Below are positions 26,762 to 35,995 of a stretch of 64,000 bases of DNA, in pieces. The stretch lies in contig NZ_QZWF01000005.1 in NCBI RefSeq assembly GCF_004187715.1, positions 434,001 through 498,000 on the forward strand, given 5' to 3'. The notes under the pieces were generated by a model that did no database searches, was not told where the DNA came from, and saw only the letters and a list, made by a program, of their open reading frames with translations. Each line of letters begins with the position of its first letter. Within the stretch, counting starts at the first letter, position 1. Source of the DNA: Streptomyces sp. F001 (GTDB taxonomy: Bacteria; Actinomycetota; Actinomycetes; Streptomycetales; Streptomycetaceae). The translations under genes and the position numbers were made by a program.

Positions 26762-26944
26762 TCACAGGTGGTGGGGCGGCTTCTCGTCGAGGAAGCGCCT
26801 CAGGTCGTCCGCCGCGTCCCCGCCGGTGCCCGGACGCTCACCCCAGCCACGGTCCGTGTCGTCCGCGGACTGCTCGGTCAGCGGGTCGTCGAAAATCAGC
26901 GCGGCCTTGGGGTCGCGCTGCTCGGGGGCGGGGGATGTGCTCAT
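26762..26944 (-). CDS. Small acidic hypothetical protein
   Basis: A 60-residue protein beginning MSTSPAPEQRDPKAALIFDD and ending DLRRFLDEKPPHHL; it is hydrophilic and probably largely disordered. Codon positions look like coding sequence, and the ATG at 26944 is preceded by a G-rich stretch. It converges with mscL and is divergent from the LtrA gene. I do not recognise a family with an assigned function. Confidence 0.6.
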   Translation of the reverse strand: MSTSPAPEQRDPKAALIFDDPLTEQSADDTDRGWGERPGTGGDAADDLRRFLDEKPPHHL

Positions 26945-27026
26945 GCCCCCAGGGTACGGGGCCGAGGACTCTCCTCCTGTGAATCCGATCAAGACTTTCC
27001 GGCCGATATCTGCTGTGCTGTGCATC

Positions 27027-28268
27027 ATGACGTCCAGTCCCACTCCATCGTCCTCGCCGACGGGCCCGCCGGGCCACCCTCGCAGCCCACTGCGCCGACT
27101 CACGGCCCGCGGTCGCGACGAGGCACATCGCGCCGCCACGCCGCTGGAACTCTTCTTCGACCTGTGTTTCGTCGTGGCCGTCGCGCAAGCGGGCATCCAG
27201 CTGGTGCACGCCGTAGCCGAGGGACATGCGGGCGAGGGCATCCTCAACTACGCCATGGTCTTCTTCGCCATCTGGTGGGCCTGGATGAACTTCACCTGGT
27301 TCGCCTCGGCGTACGACAACGACGACGCCCTCTACCGCGTCGTGACGCTGGTGCAGATCGCCGGCGTGCTCGTACTCGCCGCCGGGATCTCGCGGGCGTT
27401 CGAGGACCATGACTTCCTCTTCGTCTGGCTCGGCTACGTCGTCATGCGGCTGGCGATGGCCGCCCAGTGGCTGCGGGCCGCGAGATCCGCCGAGGGCAGG
27501 GCGAGAGCGTCGGCACTGCGGTACGCGGCCGGCGTCATGCTCTGCCTGGTCGGCTGGGCGGGGCTGGTGCTCCTGCCCGAGCCCGCTCGCCCCTGGTGGT
27601 TCCTGGTGATGGCGATCGCCGAGCTGTGCGTGCCGATCTACGCGGAGCGGGCCTCGATGACGTCCTGGCATCCGCACCACATCGCCGAGCGGTACGGCCT
27701 GTTCACGATCATCGTGCTCGGCGAGGCGATCGCCGCGTCCACGGTCGCCGTGAAGTCGGGCGTGGACGAGAACGACGCGCTCGGCGAACTGCTGCCGATC
27801 ATGGCAGGCGGCCTGCTGATCGTGTTCTCCGCCTGGTGGATCTACTTCGTAGTGCCCATTCACGGGCATCTGCGCTCCAGCAGACAGGCGTTCGTGTGGG
27901 GTTACGGCCACTATCTGATCTTTGCCTCGGGGGCCGCGATCGGCGCCGGCCTGGAGGTGGCGGTCGAGCAGGCGGTCGGCAAGGCACACATCTCCACCCT
28001 GTCCGCCTCTGCCGCGGTGACCCTGCCGACGGCGCTCTACCTGCTCACCGTCTGGGCACTGCACTCGCGCCACTTCAAGGTGGGCATCGCCGAGCAACTG
28101 GTGCTGCCGACCGGGGCCTTGCTGGTGATCTGCTGCACCTTCCTGGGAGACTGGGCGGTCCTCGCGGCCGGCATCGTTTCGGCGCTGACCGTGGCGACGG
28201 GGGAGACGTTGACGGCACGTATGGCGTTCGGACGGCTCAAGGCGAGGGACACGGCGCCGGCGGGCTGA
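27027..28268 (+). CDS. Low temperature requirement A (LtrA) family membrane protein
   Basis: A 413-residue polytopic membrane protein. The LtrA signature ATPLELFFDLCFVVAVAQ (about residues 37-54) is followed by some 10 more helices, including WHPHHIAERYGLFTIIVLGEAI (about 212-233) with the conserved His/Glu. LtrA proteins were named for low-temperature growth in Listeria; their transport role is unproven. The frame is open upstream, but ATG 27027 (MTSSPTPSS) gives the right length. Confidence 0.87.
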   Translation: MTSSPTPSSSPTGPPGHPRSPLRRLTARGRDEAHRAATPLELFFDLCFVVAVAQAGIQLVHAVAEGHAGEGILNYAMVFFAIWWAWMNFTWFASAYDNDDALYRVVTLVQIAGVLVLAAGISRAFEDHDFLFVWLGYVVMRLAMAAQWLRAARSAEGRARASALRYAAGVMLCLVGWAGLVLLPEPARPWWFLVMAIAELCVPIYAERASMTSWHPHHIAERYGLFTIIVLGEAIAASTVAVKSGVDENDALGELLPIMAGGLLIVFSAWWIYFVVPIHGHLRSSRQAFVWGYGHYLIFASGAAIGAGLEVAVEQAVGKAHISTLSASAAVTLPTALYLLTVWALHSRHFKVGIAEQLVLPTGALLVICCTFLGDWAVLAAGIVSALTVATGETLTARMAFGRLKARDTAPAG

Positions 28269-28335
28269 CGCCGTGCTGTGGGGGGTGCGGGGGGGCGCGC
28301 GGCTGGGGGCGGGCCCTGAAGCGAGACTGATTCCC

Positions 28336-29376
28336 ATGACAGTTGACGCTCTGACGGACGTGACAGGCCTGCGGGTGGGGCATGCGAACCGCACCGGCGC
28401 CGGTTGGCTCACCGGCACCACGGTGGTACTCGCCCCCGTCGGCGGGGCCATCGCCGCCGTGGACGTACGCGGCGGAGGTCCCGGCACCAAGGAGACCGAC
28501 GCTCTCGACCCGCGCAACCTGGTGCAGAAGGTCGAGGCGATCGTGCTGACCGGCGGCAGCGCCTACGGGCTGGACGCGGCGTCCGGTGTGATGGCCTGGC
28601 TGGAGGAGCAGGGGCGGGGCGTGCGTGTGGGGGCGGATCCGGCACATGTCGTGCCGGTGGTGCCCGCCGCCTGCGTCTTCGATCTGGGGCGGGGCGGGGA
28701 GTTCCGCGCCCGGCCGGACGCCGCCCTCGGGCGGGCCGCGGTGGAGGCGGCCGCGGTGAGCGAGGTCGGCGCGGCCGTGGCGGAGGGCTGCGTCGGGGCC
28801 GGTACGGGTGCCACGGTCGGGCCGGTCAAGGGCGGGGTCGGCACCGCGAGCACGGTGCTCGGCTCCGGGATCACGGTGGCGGCGCTGGTGGTGGCCAACG
28901 CGGCGGGGTCGGCGACGGATCCCGAGACGGGCGTCCTGTACGGGGAGTTGATCCAGGGGCGGGTCGACTACCCGGAGGCGCACGTCCATGACGCGGCACG
29001 CCGGCGCCTCGTCGAGTGCGCGGCCAGGAACGCGCCGCCTCCGCTGAACACCACGCTCGCGGTGGTCGCCACCGACGCGGCACTGTCGAAGGCACAGGCA
29101 CAGAAGCTGGCGGGCACGGCGCACGACGGGATCGCGCGCGCGGTGCGGCCGGTGCATCTGCTCAACGACGGCGACACGGTGTTCGCGCTGGCGACGGGGG
29201 CGCGCGGGCTCGACGCCGGGCAGCCCCTCGCGCTGAACGAGATCCTCGCCGCCGGCGCGGATGTGGTGACGCGCGCGATCGTACGCGCGGTGCGCGCCGC
29301 GGAGTCGGTGGACGGGCCGGGTGGGGTGTGGCCGTCGTACACCGAGCTGTACGGGAGTGACGCGGTCCGGCGCTGA
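28336..29376 (+). CDS. P1 family peptidase (DmpA/NylC superfamily)
   Basis: A 346-residue Ntn-type hydrolase. It opens with TDVTGLRVGHA, the usual family start, and has the LTGGSAYGLDAASGVM and GAGTGATVG motifs. The PLNTTLAVVATDA segment (about residues 237-249) contains the Asn-Thr bond where NylC-type members cleave themselves, exposing Thr. Likely an aminopeptidase or amidase; the physiological substrate is unknown. Start ATG 28336; the RBS is weak. Confidence 0.88.
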   Translation: MTVDALTDVTGLRVGHANRTGAGWLTGTTVVLAPVGGAIAAVDVRGGGPGTKETDALDPRNLVQKVEAIVLTGGSAYGLDAASGVMAWLEEQGRGVRVGADPAHVVPVVPAACVFDLGRGGEFRARPDAALGRAAVEAAAVSEVGAAVAEGCVGAGTGATVGPVKGGVGTASTVLGSGITVAALVVANAAGSATDPETGVLYGELIQGRVDYPEAHVHDAARRRLVECAARNAPPPLNTTLAVVATDAALSKAQAQKLAGTAHDGIARAVRPVHLLNDGDTVFALATGARGLDAGQPLALNEILAAGADVVTRAIVRAVRAAESVDGPGGVWPSYTELYGSDAVRR

Positions 29377-29527
29377 TCGGTGCTGCGCCCACCCGGCCGG
29401 CCCGTTTGTCCCGGTTCTGTCACGTGATGGCGTTCAGCGCGACCGGAGGGAACCCCACCGGTCGCCGATCCCCTCTTTCTCGACGCTTGGAGCGGATCAC
29501 GCACATCACACGAATGGGGAGCAGCCC

Positions 29528-30754
29528 GTGACAACGCCGGACATGGCAAAGCGGCGCGCGCTGGTGGCCAGTGCCGCCCTGATGGTCGGCGCCCTCACCC
29601 TCACCGCCTGTGGCGGCAGCGCCAAGGCCAGCAGCGACGGCAAGGGTGGCGACGGCGGCAAGGACGACGCGAAGACCTCAGCAGCGCGGATCGCCATTTC
29701 GGCCAAGGACGGTTCGGCGGGCGCGTCGATCAACACGACGGGCGTGAAGGTCAGCGACGGGCGGCTGACCGACGTGAAGATGACGGTGGCGGAGACCGGG
29801 CAGTCCGTACCGGGGTCGTTGTCCTCCGACGGCAGGAGCTGGAAGCCGAAGGAGCAGCTGGAGCGGGGGACGAAGTACGAGATCGCGGCGACCGCGAAGG
29901 ACGCGGACGGGAGGACCAGCGCCGCCGACTCCGTCTTCACCACCGTCACTTCGGCCAACAGCTTCATCGGGACGTACACCCCGGACGACGGCACGACGGT
30001 CGGGGTGGGGATGCCGGTGTCGTTCGAGTTCGACAAGGCGATCAGCGACAAGAAGGCCGTGCAGTCGCACATCACGGTCACATCCAGCAGCGGACAGAAG
30101 GTGGTCGGGCACTGGTTCGGGTCGCAGCGGCTGGACTTCCGGCCCGAGGAGTACTGGAAGGCCGGCTCCAAGGTCACGATGAAGATCGACCTGGACGGCG
30201 TGGAGGGCGCGAACGACGTCTACGGGGTGCAGAAGAAGACCGTCACCTTCACCATCGGACGTTCGCAGGTCTCCACGGTCGACGCCGGCACACAGACCAT
30301 GACGGTCGTGCGGGACGGCAGCACCGTCCGCACGGTGCCGATCTCGGCGGGCAGCCCGCAGAACAGCACGTACAACGGCCGGATGGTGATCTCCGAGAAG
30401 TTCGAGCAGACCCGGATGAACGGCTCGACGGTCGGCTTCGGCGGGGAGTACGACATCCCGGACGTGCCGCACGCGATGCGACTGACCAGGTCCGGCACGT
30501 TCATCCACGGCAACTACTGGTACAGCAAGGGCAGTCCGCCCTTCGGCCGCCAGGGCACCAGCCACGGCTGCGTCGGGCTTGAGGACGTGCAGGGCGCGCA
30601 GGGTGACACTCCCGGCAAGTGGTTCTACGACAACTCGCTCGTCGGGGACGTCGTGATCGTCAAGAACTCTCCCGACACGACCGTGGCGCCGGACAACGGC
30701 CTCAACGGCTGGAACATGGCGTGGAGCGAGTGGATCGCCGGCAGCGCCACCTGA
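29528..30754 (+). CDS. L,D-transpeptidase lipoprotein
   Basis: A 408-residue exported lipoprotein. The signal peptide ends in lipobox LTAC (about residue 27), followed by a Lys/Gly/Asp linker, two Ig-like domains (about 55-255) and a YkuD catalytic domain. The catalytic motif is HGNYW...SHGCVGL, with active Cys near 355. It forms 3-3 cross-links in peptidoglycan or attaches proteins to it, outside the membrane. GTG 29528 follows GGGGAG; ATG five codons later is the alternative. The domain order matches mycobacterial LdtMt2-type enzymes. Confidence 0.92.
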   Translation: MTTPDMAKRRALVASAALMVGALTLTACGGSAKASSDGKGGDGGKDDAKTSAARIAISAKDGSAGASINTTGVKVSDGRLTDVKMTVAETGQSVPGSLSSDGRSWKPKEQLERGTKYEIAATAKDADGRTSAADSVFTTVTSANSFIGTYTPDDGTTVGVGMPVSFEFDKAISDKKAVQSHITVTSSSGQKVVGHWFGSQRLDFRPEEYWKAGSKVTMKIDLDGVEGANDVYGVQKKTVTFTIGRSQVSTVDAGTQTMTVVRDGSTVRTVPISAGSPQNSTYNGRMVISEKFEQTRMNGSTVGFGGEYDIPDVPHAMRLTRSGTFIHGNYWYSKGSPPFGRQGTSHGCVGLEDVQGAQGDTPGKWFYDNSLVGDVVIVKNSPDTTVAPDNGLNGWNMAWSEWIAGSAT

Positions 30755-30948
30755 CCGCCAGGCTCGACGGTTCGCCGCAAGTGGCCTCTCACCAGCCACC
30801 TTTGATGAGACGTCGGGTCGCGTGGGAACCTCGTCCGCGGCCCGCCCGTTTTCCGGGCGTACGTTTTCTCGGTTCCCGGACATGATGTCCGACCGAGGGG
30901 CTACGGTATGCACCCACAAGGTGACATGCAGCAACGCCGGGAGAAACC

Positions 30949-31695
30949 TTGAGCGTTCCGTACGAGACGGCAGCGTACGAACCACCCGAGTCGCCCGAGT
31001 CTCCGGAGGAGCACCTCACGCGACTGCTCGGCCGTGCCCTGAACTCGTTCGAGCTGCCCGACGAGACGATAGGGCGGCTCGAGGGTGCGCTCGCGCATGA
31101 CAGTTCGCTGCACTCCGCGCACCACAGCGCGGGCCTGCACCGCGAGACGTACCGGCACACCTGGCTGCTCGCCGACGGCTCGGCGCTCACGCTCTGGGAG
31201 CTCGTGCACAACACCACGCCGGGCGGCGCCCCGCAGCACGAGGTGTATGTCGACGCGGAGGAACTGCGCGCCGCCGGCGCCCGGCTGCCGCTGCCGCCGG
31301 ACCCACCGGAGTTCGAGCTGCCGATGGTGATGCAGCTGTCGCCGGTCCTCGAACCGCGGCATGTGTACGTGCCCGACGACTCGGCGGACCACGCGCGTCG
31401 GCTGCTGCGCCGGGCGGAGAACCCGGACCGGCCCGGTGCAAAGACGGCCGCGCTGCTGGCCACGGCGTGCGCGCACCAGATCACACAGGCCTTCGGGCGC
31501 CCCTGCCGCGCGGGACGCGCCGGGCTGTGCTTCTCGCTCTACGAGCATGCGTTCCTGCTGCACGACGGGCAGGAGATCTCCCTCTGGGAGGTGGAGCACA
31601 CAGCCACACCGGACGGCCGGCACATGTGCGAGGTGTACACGACGGAGGACGCGGCGCGGGACGCGATGGAGCGCAGGGCCGCGCAGATGTCGTAG
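30949..31695 (+). CDS. DUF6227 family protein
   Basis: A 248-residue soluble protein starting from TTG 30949 behind GGGAG. It has two similar halves: each contains an H-T/A-[WF]-LL-x-DG-x-x-[LI]-[ST]-LWE motif, HTWLLADGSALTLWE near residues 73-87 and HAFLLHDGQEISLWE near 200-214. It resembles the DUF6227 family, which is confined to Streptomyces and relatives and has no known function. No signal peptide or membrane helix is visible. A perfect terminator follows. Confidence 0.8.
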   Translation: MSVPYETAAYEPPESPESPEEHLTRLLGRALNSFELPDETIGRLEGALAHDSSLHSAHHSAGLHRETYRHTWLLADGSALTLWELVHNTTPGGAPQHEVYVDAEELRAAGARLPLPPDPPEFELPMVMQLSPVLEPRHVYVPDDSADHARRLLRRAENPDRPGAKTAALLATACAHQITQAFGRPCRAGRAGLCFSLYEHAFLLHDGQEISLWEVEHTATPDGRHMCEVYTTEDAARDAMERRAAQMS

Positions 31696-31700
31696 ACGCC

Positions 31701-31730
31701 ATGGTCCCGGGACCGAAGTCCCGGGACCAT
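31701..31730. terminator. Perfect 13-bp hairpin terminator
   Basis: ATGGTCCCGGGAC and GTCCCGGGACCAT pair fully over a CGAA tetraloop (a stable GNRA-like closure). It lies between the convergent DUF6227 and fruA genes. Confidence 0.85.
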
Positions 31731-31770
31731 GAACTCCCTTGCACCCGCCGCCGGATGGTGCGTGTGAGCC

Positions 31771-33837
31771 TTACGCCGCCACCGGCTGCTTCACCTCCGC
31801 CGCGGCCGGGCCGCCCGCCGGTTCGGACGCCTCGGCGCCGGGCGCCGGCTTGCGCAGGCCCTTGAGGAGGATCACCAGGCCGGCCGTCACCGCCGTACCG
31901 GCCGCGATGGCCAGCAGGTACAGGAACGGCTTGCCGATCAGGAAGGTGACCCAGATACCGCCGTGCGGGGCGCGCAGGGTCGAGCCGAACGCCATGGTCA
32001 GCGCGCCGGTCACCGCGCCACCCGCCATGGAGGCCGGGATGACCCGCAGCGGGTCGGCCGCCGCGAACGGGATGGCGCCCTCGGAGATGAAGGAGGCGCC
32101 GAGGACCCAGGCCGCCTTGCCGTTCTCGCGCTCGGCGCTGGTGAACAGCTTCTTGCGCAGGGTGGTGGCGAGGGCCATGCCCAGCGGCGGGACCATGCCG
32201 GCGGCCATCACCGCGGCCATGATCTTCATCGCGGAGTCGCTGGGCGCCGCGACGGAGATGCCCGCGGTGGCGAACGTGTACGCGACCTTGTTGACCGGTC
32301 CGCCGAGGTCGAAGCACATCATCAGGCCGAGCAGCACACCGAGCAGGATGGCGTTGGCGCCGGACAGGCCGTTCAGCCAGTCGGTCAGGGCCTGCTGCGC
32401 CTCGGCGATCGGCTTGCCGATGACCACGAACATCAGGAATCCGACGACCGCCGTGGAGATCAGCGGGATCACCACCACCGGCATGATGCCGCGCAGCACC
32501 GGTGGGATGTCGATGCGCTGGATGCCGAGCACGACAGCACCGGCGATGAGACCGGCGACCAGACCGCCGAGGAACCCGGCGCCGATCGTCAGGGAGATCG
32601 CGCCGCCGACGAAGCCGGGCACGAGTCCTGGCCGGTCGGCCATGCCGTAGGCGATGTATCCGGCGAGGACCGGGACGAGGAAGCCGAAGGCCGCCGCGCC
32701 GATCTGGAACAGCAGCGCGCCCCAGCTGTCGACCTGGCCCCAGTCGAAGTGCTCGGTGACCGACTTGGCCTCGTTGATCTGGTAGCCGCCGATCGCGAAC
32801 CCGAGGGCGATCAGCAGACCGCCGGCCGCGACGAACGGGACCATGTAACTGACGCCGGACATCAGCCACTTGCGCAGCTTGGTGCCGTAGCCCTCGCCCG
32901 GCTCACCGGCGCGTTCCACCGGTGTGCCGGGGCGGGCGGCGGCCGTGACCTCGCCGCGCTCCGCCTTGCCGCGCACCTCGGTGATCAGCTCGGCGGCACG
33001 GTTGATGCCCGCCTTCACACCGACGTCGACGGTCGGCTTCCCGGCGAAGCGGTCCTTCTCGCGTACGGGCAGGTCGTGGGCGAAGATCACGCCGTCCGCC
33101 GCCGCGATGACGTTCGGGTCGAGCCGGGTGAATCCGGCCGAGCCCTGCGTCTCGACGACCACCTCGATGCCCGCCTCGCGGCCCGCGTTCTCCAGCGACT
33201 CGGCCGCCATGTAGGTGTGGGCGATGCCGGTGGGGCAGGAGGTGACGGCGACGATACGGAAGGGGCGATCGCCGGCGGAGTCGTCGGCGGTGTCACCCGC
33301 GGCGGCGTCGGCGGAGGCCGCCCCCGACGCCGCCACGGAGTCTTCGGTGGCGCCCTCGGCGCCTTCGGTGGTGCCCTCGGCCGAGGCCGCCTGCGGCTCC
33401 TCCCCGCGGATGAGCGCCGCCGCGGCCCCCGCGTCGCCCACCGAGCGCAGCGCGTCGGTGAACTCGGTGTTCATCAGCTGCCGGGCCAGCGACGACAGGA
33501 TCGTCAGGTGGGCGTCGTCGGCGCCGGCGGGCGCGGCGATCAGAAAGATCAGGTCGGCGGGCCCGTCCGCGGCACCGAAGTCGATGCCGGCGGCGCTGCG
33601 CCCGAAGCCGAGCGTCGGCTCGGTGACGTGTTCGCTGCGGCAGTGCGGGATGCCGATACCGCCGTCGAGGCCGGTCGGCATCTGCGCCTCGCGGGCGGCC
33701 ACGTCGGCGAGGAAGCCCTCCAGGTCGGTCACCCGGCCCAGGGCCACCATGCGTTCGGCGAGGGCACGTGCCGCCGCTTCCTTGGTCTCGGCGGACAGGT
33801 CGAGATCGACCAGGTCTGCGGTGATCATGTCACTCAT
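31771..33837 (-). CDS. fruA: PTS fructose transporter, fused EIIA-EIIB-EIIC
   Basis: A 688-residue fusion. EIIA comes first, with its phospho-His in GGIGIPHCRSEHV (about residue 65). An Ala/Glu-rich linker (about 148-190) leads to EIIB with its phospho-Cys in VAVTSCPTGIAHTYMAAE (about residue 203), and then to the EIIC membrane domain of some 9-10 helices from about residue 330. It imports fructose as fructose-1-phosphate. Last gene of fruR-fruK-fruA, but separated from fruK by 227 bp holding two strong hairpins. Confidence 0.95.
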   Translation of the reverse strand: MSDMITADLVDLDLSAETKEAAARALAERMVALGRVTDLEGFLADVAAREAQMPTGLDGGIGIPHCRSEHVTEPTLGFGRSAAGIDFGAADGPADLIFLIAAPAGADDAHLTILSSLARQLMNTEFTDALRSVGDAGAAAALIRGEEPQAASAEGTTEGAEGATEDSVAASGAASADAAAGDTADDSAGDRPFRIVAVTSCPTGIAHTYMAAESLENAGREAGIEVVVETQGSAGFTRLDPNVIAAADGVIFAHDLPVREKDRFAGKPTVDVGVKAGINRAAELITEVRGKAERGEVTAAARPGTPVERAGEPGEGYGTKLRKWLMSGVSYMVPFVAAGGLLIALGFAIGGYQINEAKSVTEHFDWGQVDSWGALLFQIGAAAFGFLVPVLAGYIAYGMADRPGLVPGFVGGAISLTIGAGFLGGLVAGLIAGAVVLGIQRIDIPPVLRGIMPVVVIPLISTAVVGFLMFVVIGKPIAEAQQALTDWLNGLSGANAILLGVLLGLMMCFDLGGPVNKVAYTFATAGISVAAPSDSAMKIMAAVMAAGMVPPLGMALATTLRKKLFTSAERENGKAAWVLGASFISEGAIPFAAADPLRVIPASMAGGAVTGALTMAFGSTLRAPHGGIWVTFLIGKPFLYLLAIAAGTAVTAGLVILLKGLRKPAPGAEASEPAGGPAAAEVKQPVAA

Positions 33838-33915
33838 CGCGGGCTCCTTCGCTCGCGTATCGCCCGGTCAGTGGGGTGGGCGGAAGAGGGGCGGGGTGCA
33901 GTGGGGTCGGGGGTG

Positions 33916-33984
33916 GGTGGAGGCGGGGCCGGGGAGACCCCGCCTCCACCGGACGGCAGGGCGGCTCAGGGTGCCCTGCCGTCC
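33916..33984 (-). other. Two tandem hairpins between fruK and fruA
   Basis: Two back-to-back perfect stem-loops: GGTGGAGGCGGGG with CCCCGCCTCCACC (13 bp, 9-base loop, 33916-33950), and GGACGGCAGGGC with GCCCTGCCGTCC (12 bp, 10-base loop, 33951-33984). They lie inside what should be one fru transcript. They could terminate part of the transcripts, protect the upstream mRNA or mark a processing site. Confidence 0.75.
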
Positions 33985-34064
33985 GGCGGCCGCGGCGAGT
34001 AACGGGGAGTGTCGCCGCTGCGTGGCCGGTTCGGGGGGTGGCGTGGAGGACGTCGTCCGTACGG

Positions 34065-35012
34065 TCATGACGCCGGCTCCGTCAGTTCACGGTCCACCGG
34101 GACCTCGGCCGTCACCGTCACCGCGGCCGGGTCCAGGTCGCCGGGCGCCGGCATCACGCTGCCGGGCAGCTGGACGGCGGCCGCGCCGTGCGCGATCGCG
34201 GAGGCGAGCGCCTCCGGGCCGTTGCCGCCGGCGATCAGGAAGCCGGCGAGCGAGGAGTCGCCGGCGCCCACGTTGGAGCGCACGACGTCGACGCGCGCGC
34301 TGCCGAACCAGATGCCCGCACCGTCCACGAGCAGCTGCCCGTCGGCGCCCAGGCTCGCCAGCACGGCGCGCGCCCCCCGCTCGCGCAACTCCTCGGCCGC
34401 CTTCACGGCGTCACCCACAGTCGCCAGCGGGCGCCCGACGGCCTGCGCGAGCTCCTCCGCGTTCGGCTTCACCACGTCGGGCCGCTCGCGCAGCGCTTCG
34501 AGCAGCGCGGGGCCGGAGGTGTCCAGTGCGATGCGCGCACCGTCGGCGTGCGCCCGCGCGACCAGGTCGGCGTACCAGGACGGCGCGAGGCCCCGGGGCA
34601 GACTGCCGCAGCAGGCGATCCAGTCGGCGTCGCGCGCCTGCCGGCGTACGGTCTCGAAGAGCAGCTCCTGCTCGTCGGCCGACAGCTCCGGGCCGGGCGC
34701 GTTGATCTTCGTGAGGACGCCGTCGGCCTCGGCGAGCGCGATGTTGGAGCGGGTGGCGCCGGCGACGGGGACCGGCGCGACCTCGATGCCCTGCGCGTCG
34801 AGCAGGTCGGCGACGAGCGCCCCCGGCGCACCACCCAGGGGCAGCACCGCCACCGTGCGCCGCCCGGCGGCCGCGACGGCGCGCGAGACGTTCACGCCCT
34901 TGCCACCGGGGTCCACGCGCTCGGTCTCGGCACGGATGACCTCACCGTGCCTCAGGGCCTGGACCTCGTAGGTGCGGTCGAGGGACGGGTTCGGGGTGAC
35001 GGTGAGGATCAT
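34065..35012 (-). CDS. fruK: 1-phosphofructokinase
   Basis: A 315-residue PfkB-family kinase. The N-terminal TPNPSLDRTYEV and DPGGKGVNVSRAVAAAG (about residues 30-46) bind the sugar phosphate. The C-terminal NVGAGDSSLAGFL (about 248-260) carries the catalytic Asp and the anion hole. It converts fructose-1-phosphate to fructose-1,6-bisphosphate. The ATG overlaps the fruR stop (ATGA), so it is translationally coupled to the repressor gene. Confidence 0.95.
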   Translation of the reverse strand: MILTVTPNPSLDRTYEVQALRHGEVIRAETERVDPGGKGVNVSRAVAAAGRRTVAVLPLGGAPGALVADLLDAQGIEVAPVPVAGATRSNIALAEADGVLTKINAPGPELSADEQELLFETVRRQARDADWIACCGSLPRGLAPSWYADLVARAHADGARIALDTSGPALLEALRERPDVVKPNAEELAQAVGRPLATVGDAVKAAEELRERGARAVLASLGADGQLLVDGAGIWFGSARVDVVRSNVGAGDSSLAGFLIAGGNGPEALASAIAHGAAAVQLPGSVMPAPGDLDPAAVTVTAEVPVDRELTEPAS

Positions 35013-35770
35013 GCGCGCACTACTTCCGTGCCGCCGCGTTCGATGGCGGTGGCGTCTTCGGGGCTCAGCTCGGTGTCGGTGATCAGCAGGTCCACATCGC
35101 TCAGGTCACCGAAGCGGGCGAAGTGCTCCTGGCCGTGCTTGGAGGAGTCGGCGAGCAGCACCACGCGGCGGGCGGCGGCGAGGGCCGTCCGCTTGACCGC
35201 GGCCTCGGCGAGGTCAGGAGTGGTCAGGCCGTGCTCGGCGGAGAAGCCGTTGGCGGCCACGAAGAGGACGTCCGCCCGGATCTCGCCGTATGCGCGCAGC
35301 GCCCAGGCGTCCACGGCGGCGCGCGTGCGATGCCGTACGCGTCCGCCGACGAGGTGGAGCTGGATGCCGGGGTGGTCCGCGAGGCGGGCCGCGATCGGCA
35401 GGCTGTGCGTGACGACGGTGAGCGAGGACTCCGGCGGGATGGCGGCCGCCAGCCGCGCCACGGTCGTACCGGCGTCGAGGATCATCGTGCCCTCGGTGGG
35501 CAGTTCGGCCAGGGCCGCCTTCGCGATGCGGTCCTTCTCGTCGGCCGCGGTGGACTCGCGCTCGGCGAGGTCCGGCTCGAAGTCGAGCCGGCCGGCCGGG
35601 ATGGCACCGCCGTGCACCCGGCGGAGGAGGCCCGCGCGGTCGAGGGCCTTCAGGTCGCGGCGGATCGTCTCCGCCGTGACCTGGAACTCCTCGGCCAGCG
35701 ACACCACGTCCACCCGGCCGCCGTCACGGGCGAGACGGACGATCTCCTGTTGCCGCTCCGGTGCGTACAT
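35009..35770 (-). CDS. DeoR-family regulator of the fructose operon
   Basis: A 253-residue DeoR repressor. The N-terminal winged helix has RQQEIVRLARDGGRVDVVSL and the VTAETIRRDLKALDRAGLLRRVHGGA recognition segment (about residues 23-48). A sugar-phosphate-isomerase-like sensor domain follows. ATG 35770 follows GGAGG; an upstream Met seven codons earlier is less likely. By position it probably senses fructose-1-phosphate and controls fruR-fruK-fruA (inference). Confidence 0.9.
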   Translation of the reverse strand: MYAPERQQEIVRLARDGGRVDVVSLAEEFQVTAETIRRDLKALDRAGLLRRVHGGAIPAGRLDFEPDLAERESTAADEKDRIAKAALAELPTEGTMILDAGTTVARLAAAIPPESSLTVVTHSLPIAARLADHPGIQLHLVGGRVRHRTRAAVDAWALRAYGEIRADVLFVAANGFSAEHGLTTPDLAEAAVKRTALAAARRVVLLADSSKHGQEHFARFGDLSDVDLLITDTELSPEDATAIERGGTEVVRA

Positions 35771-35934
35771 GCCCGATCGCCTCCGAACCATGCCCGAACG
35801 TGTGGTTTCACTCGGAGACTACGCCTGGATTTCCAGGAAGTAAACAGGTTCAGACCCAGTCGGGCACAAACGGGCTTTGGTTTCTGCCCGAGCAGCAGGA
35901 CCTCCGGATCAAGCCGGACGGCACTGCAGAAGCC

Positions 35935-35963
35935 CTGACGCCGTGTCACCGCGTCCGTATCCT
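35935..35963 (+). promoter_or_regulatory. Vegetative-type promoter candidate for the TIR/VMAP/MoxR/FxsT operon
   Basis: CTGACG and TATCCT are separated by exactly 17 bp, and the -10 ends 33 bp before the GTG start of the first operon gene. No hairpin intervenes. Similarity to the HrdB consensus is moderate. Confidence 0.45.
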
Positions 35964-35995
35964 GGATTCCGGGACACAGCTTCTCGGGGGGTGTT

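Noticed and set aside
26640..28517. A long minus-strand frame opposite the LtrA gene
   Set aside because: Only composition-driven; the plus strand encodes LtrA with membrane helices.
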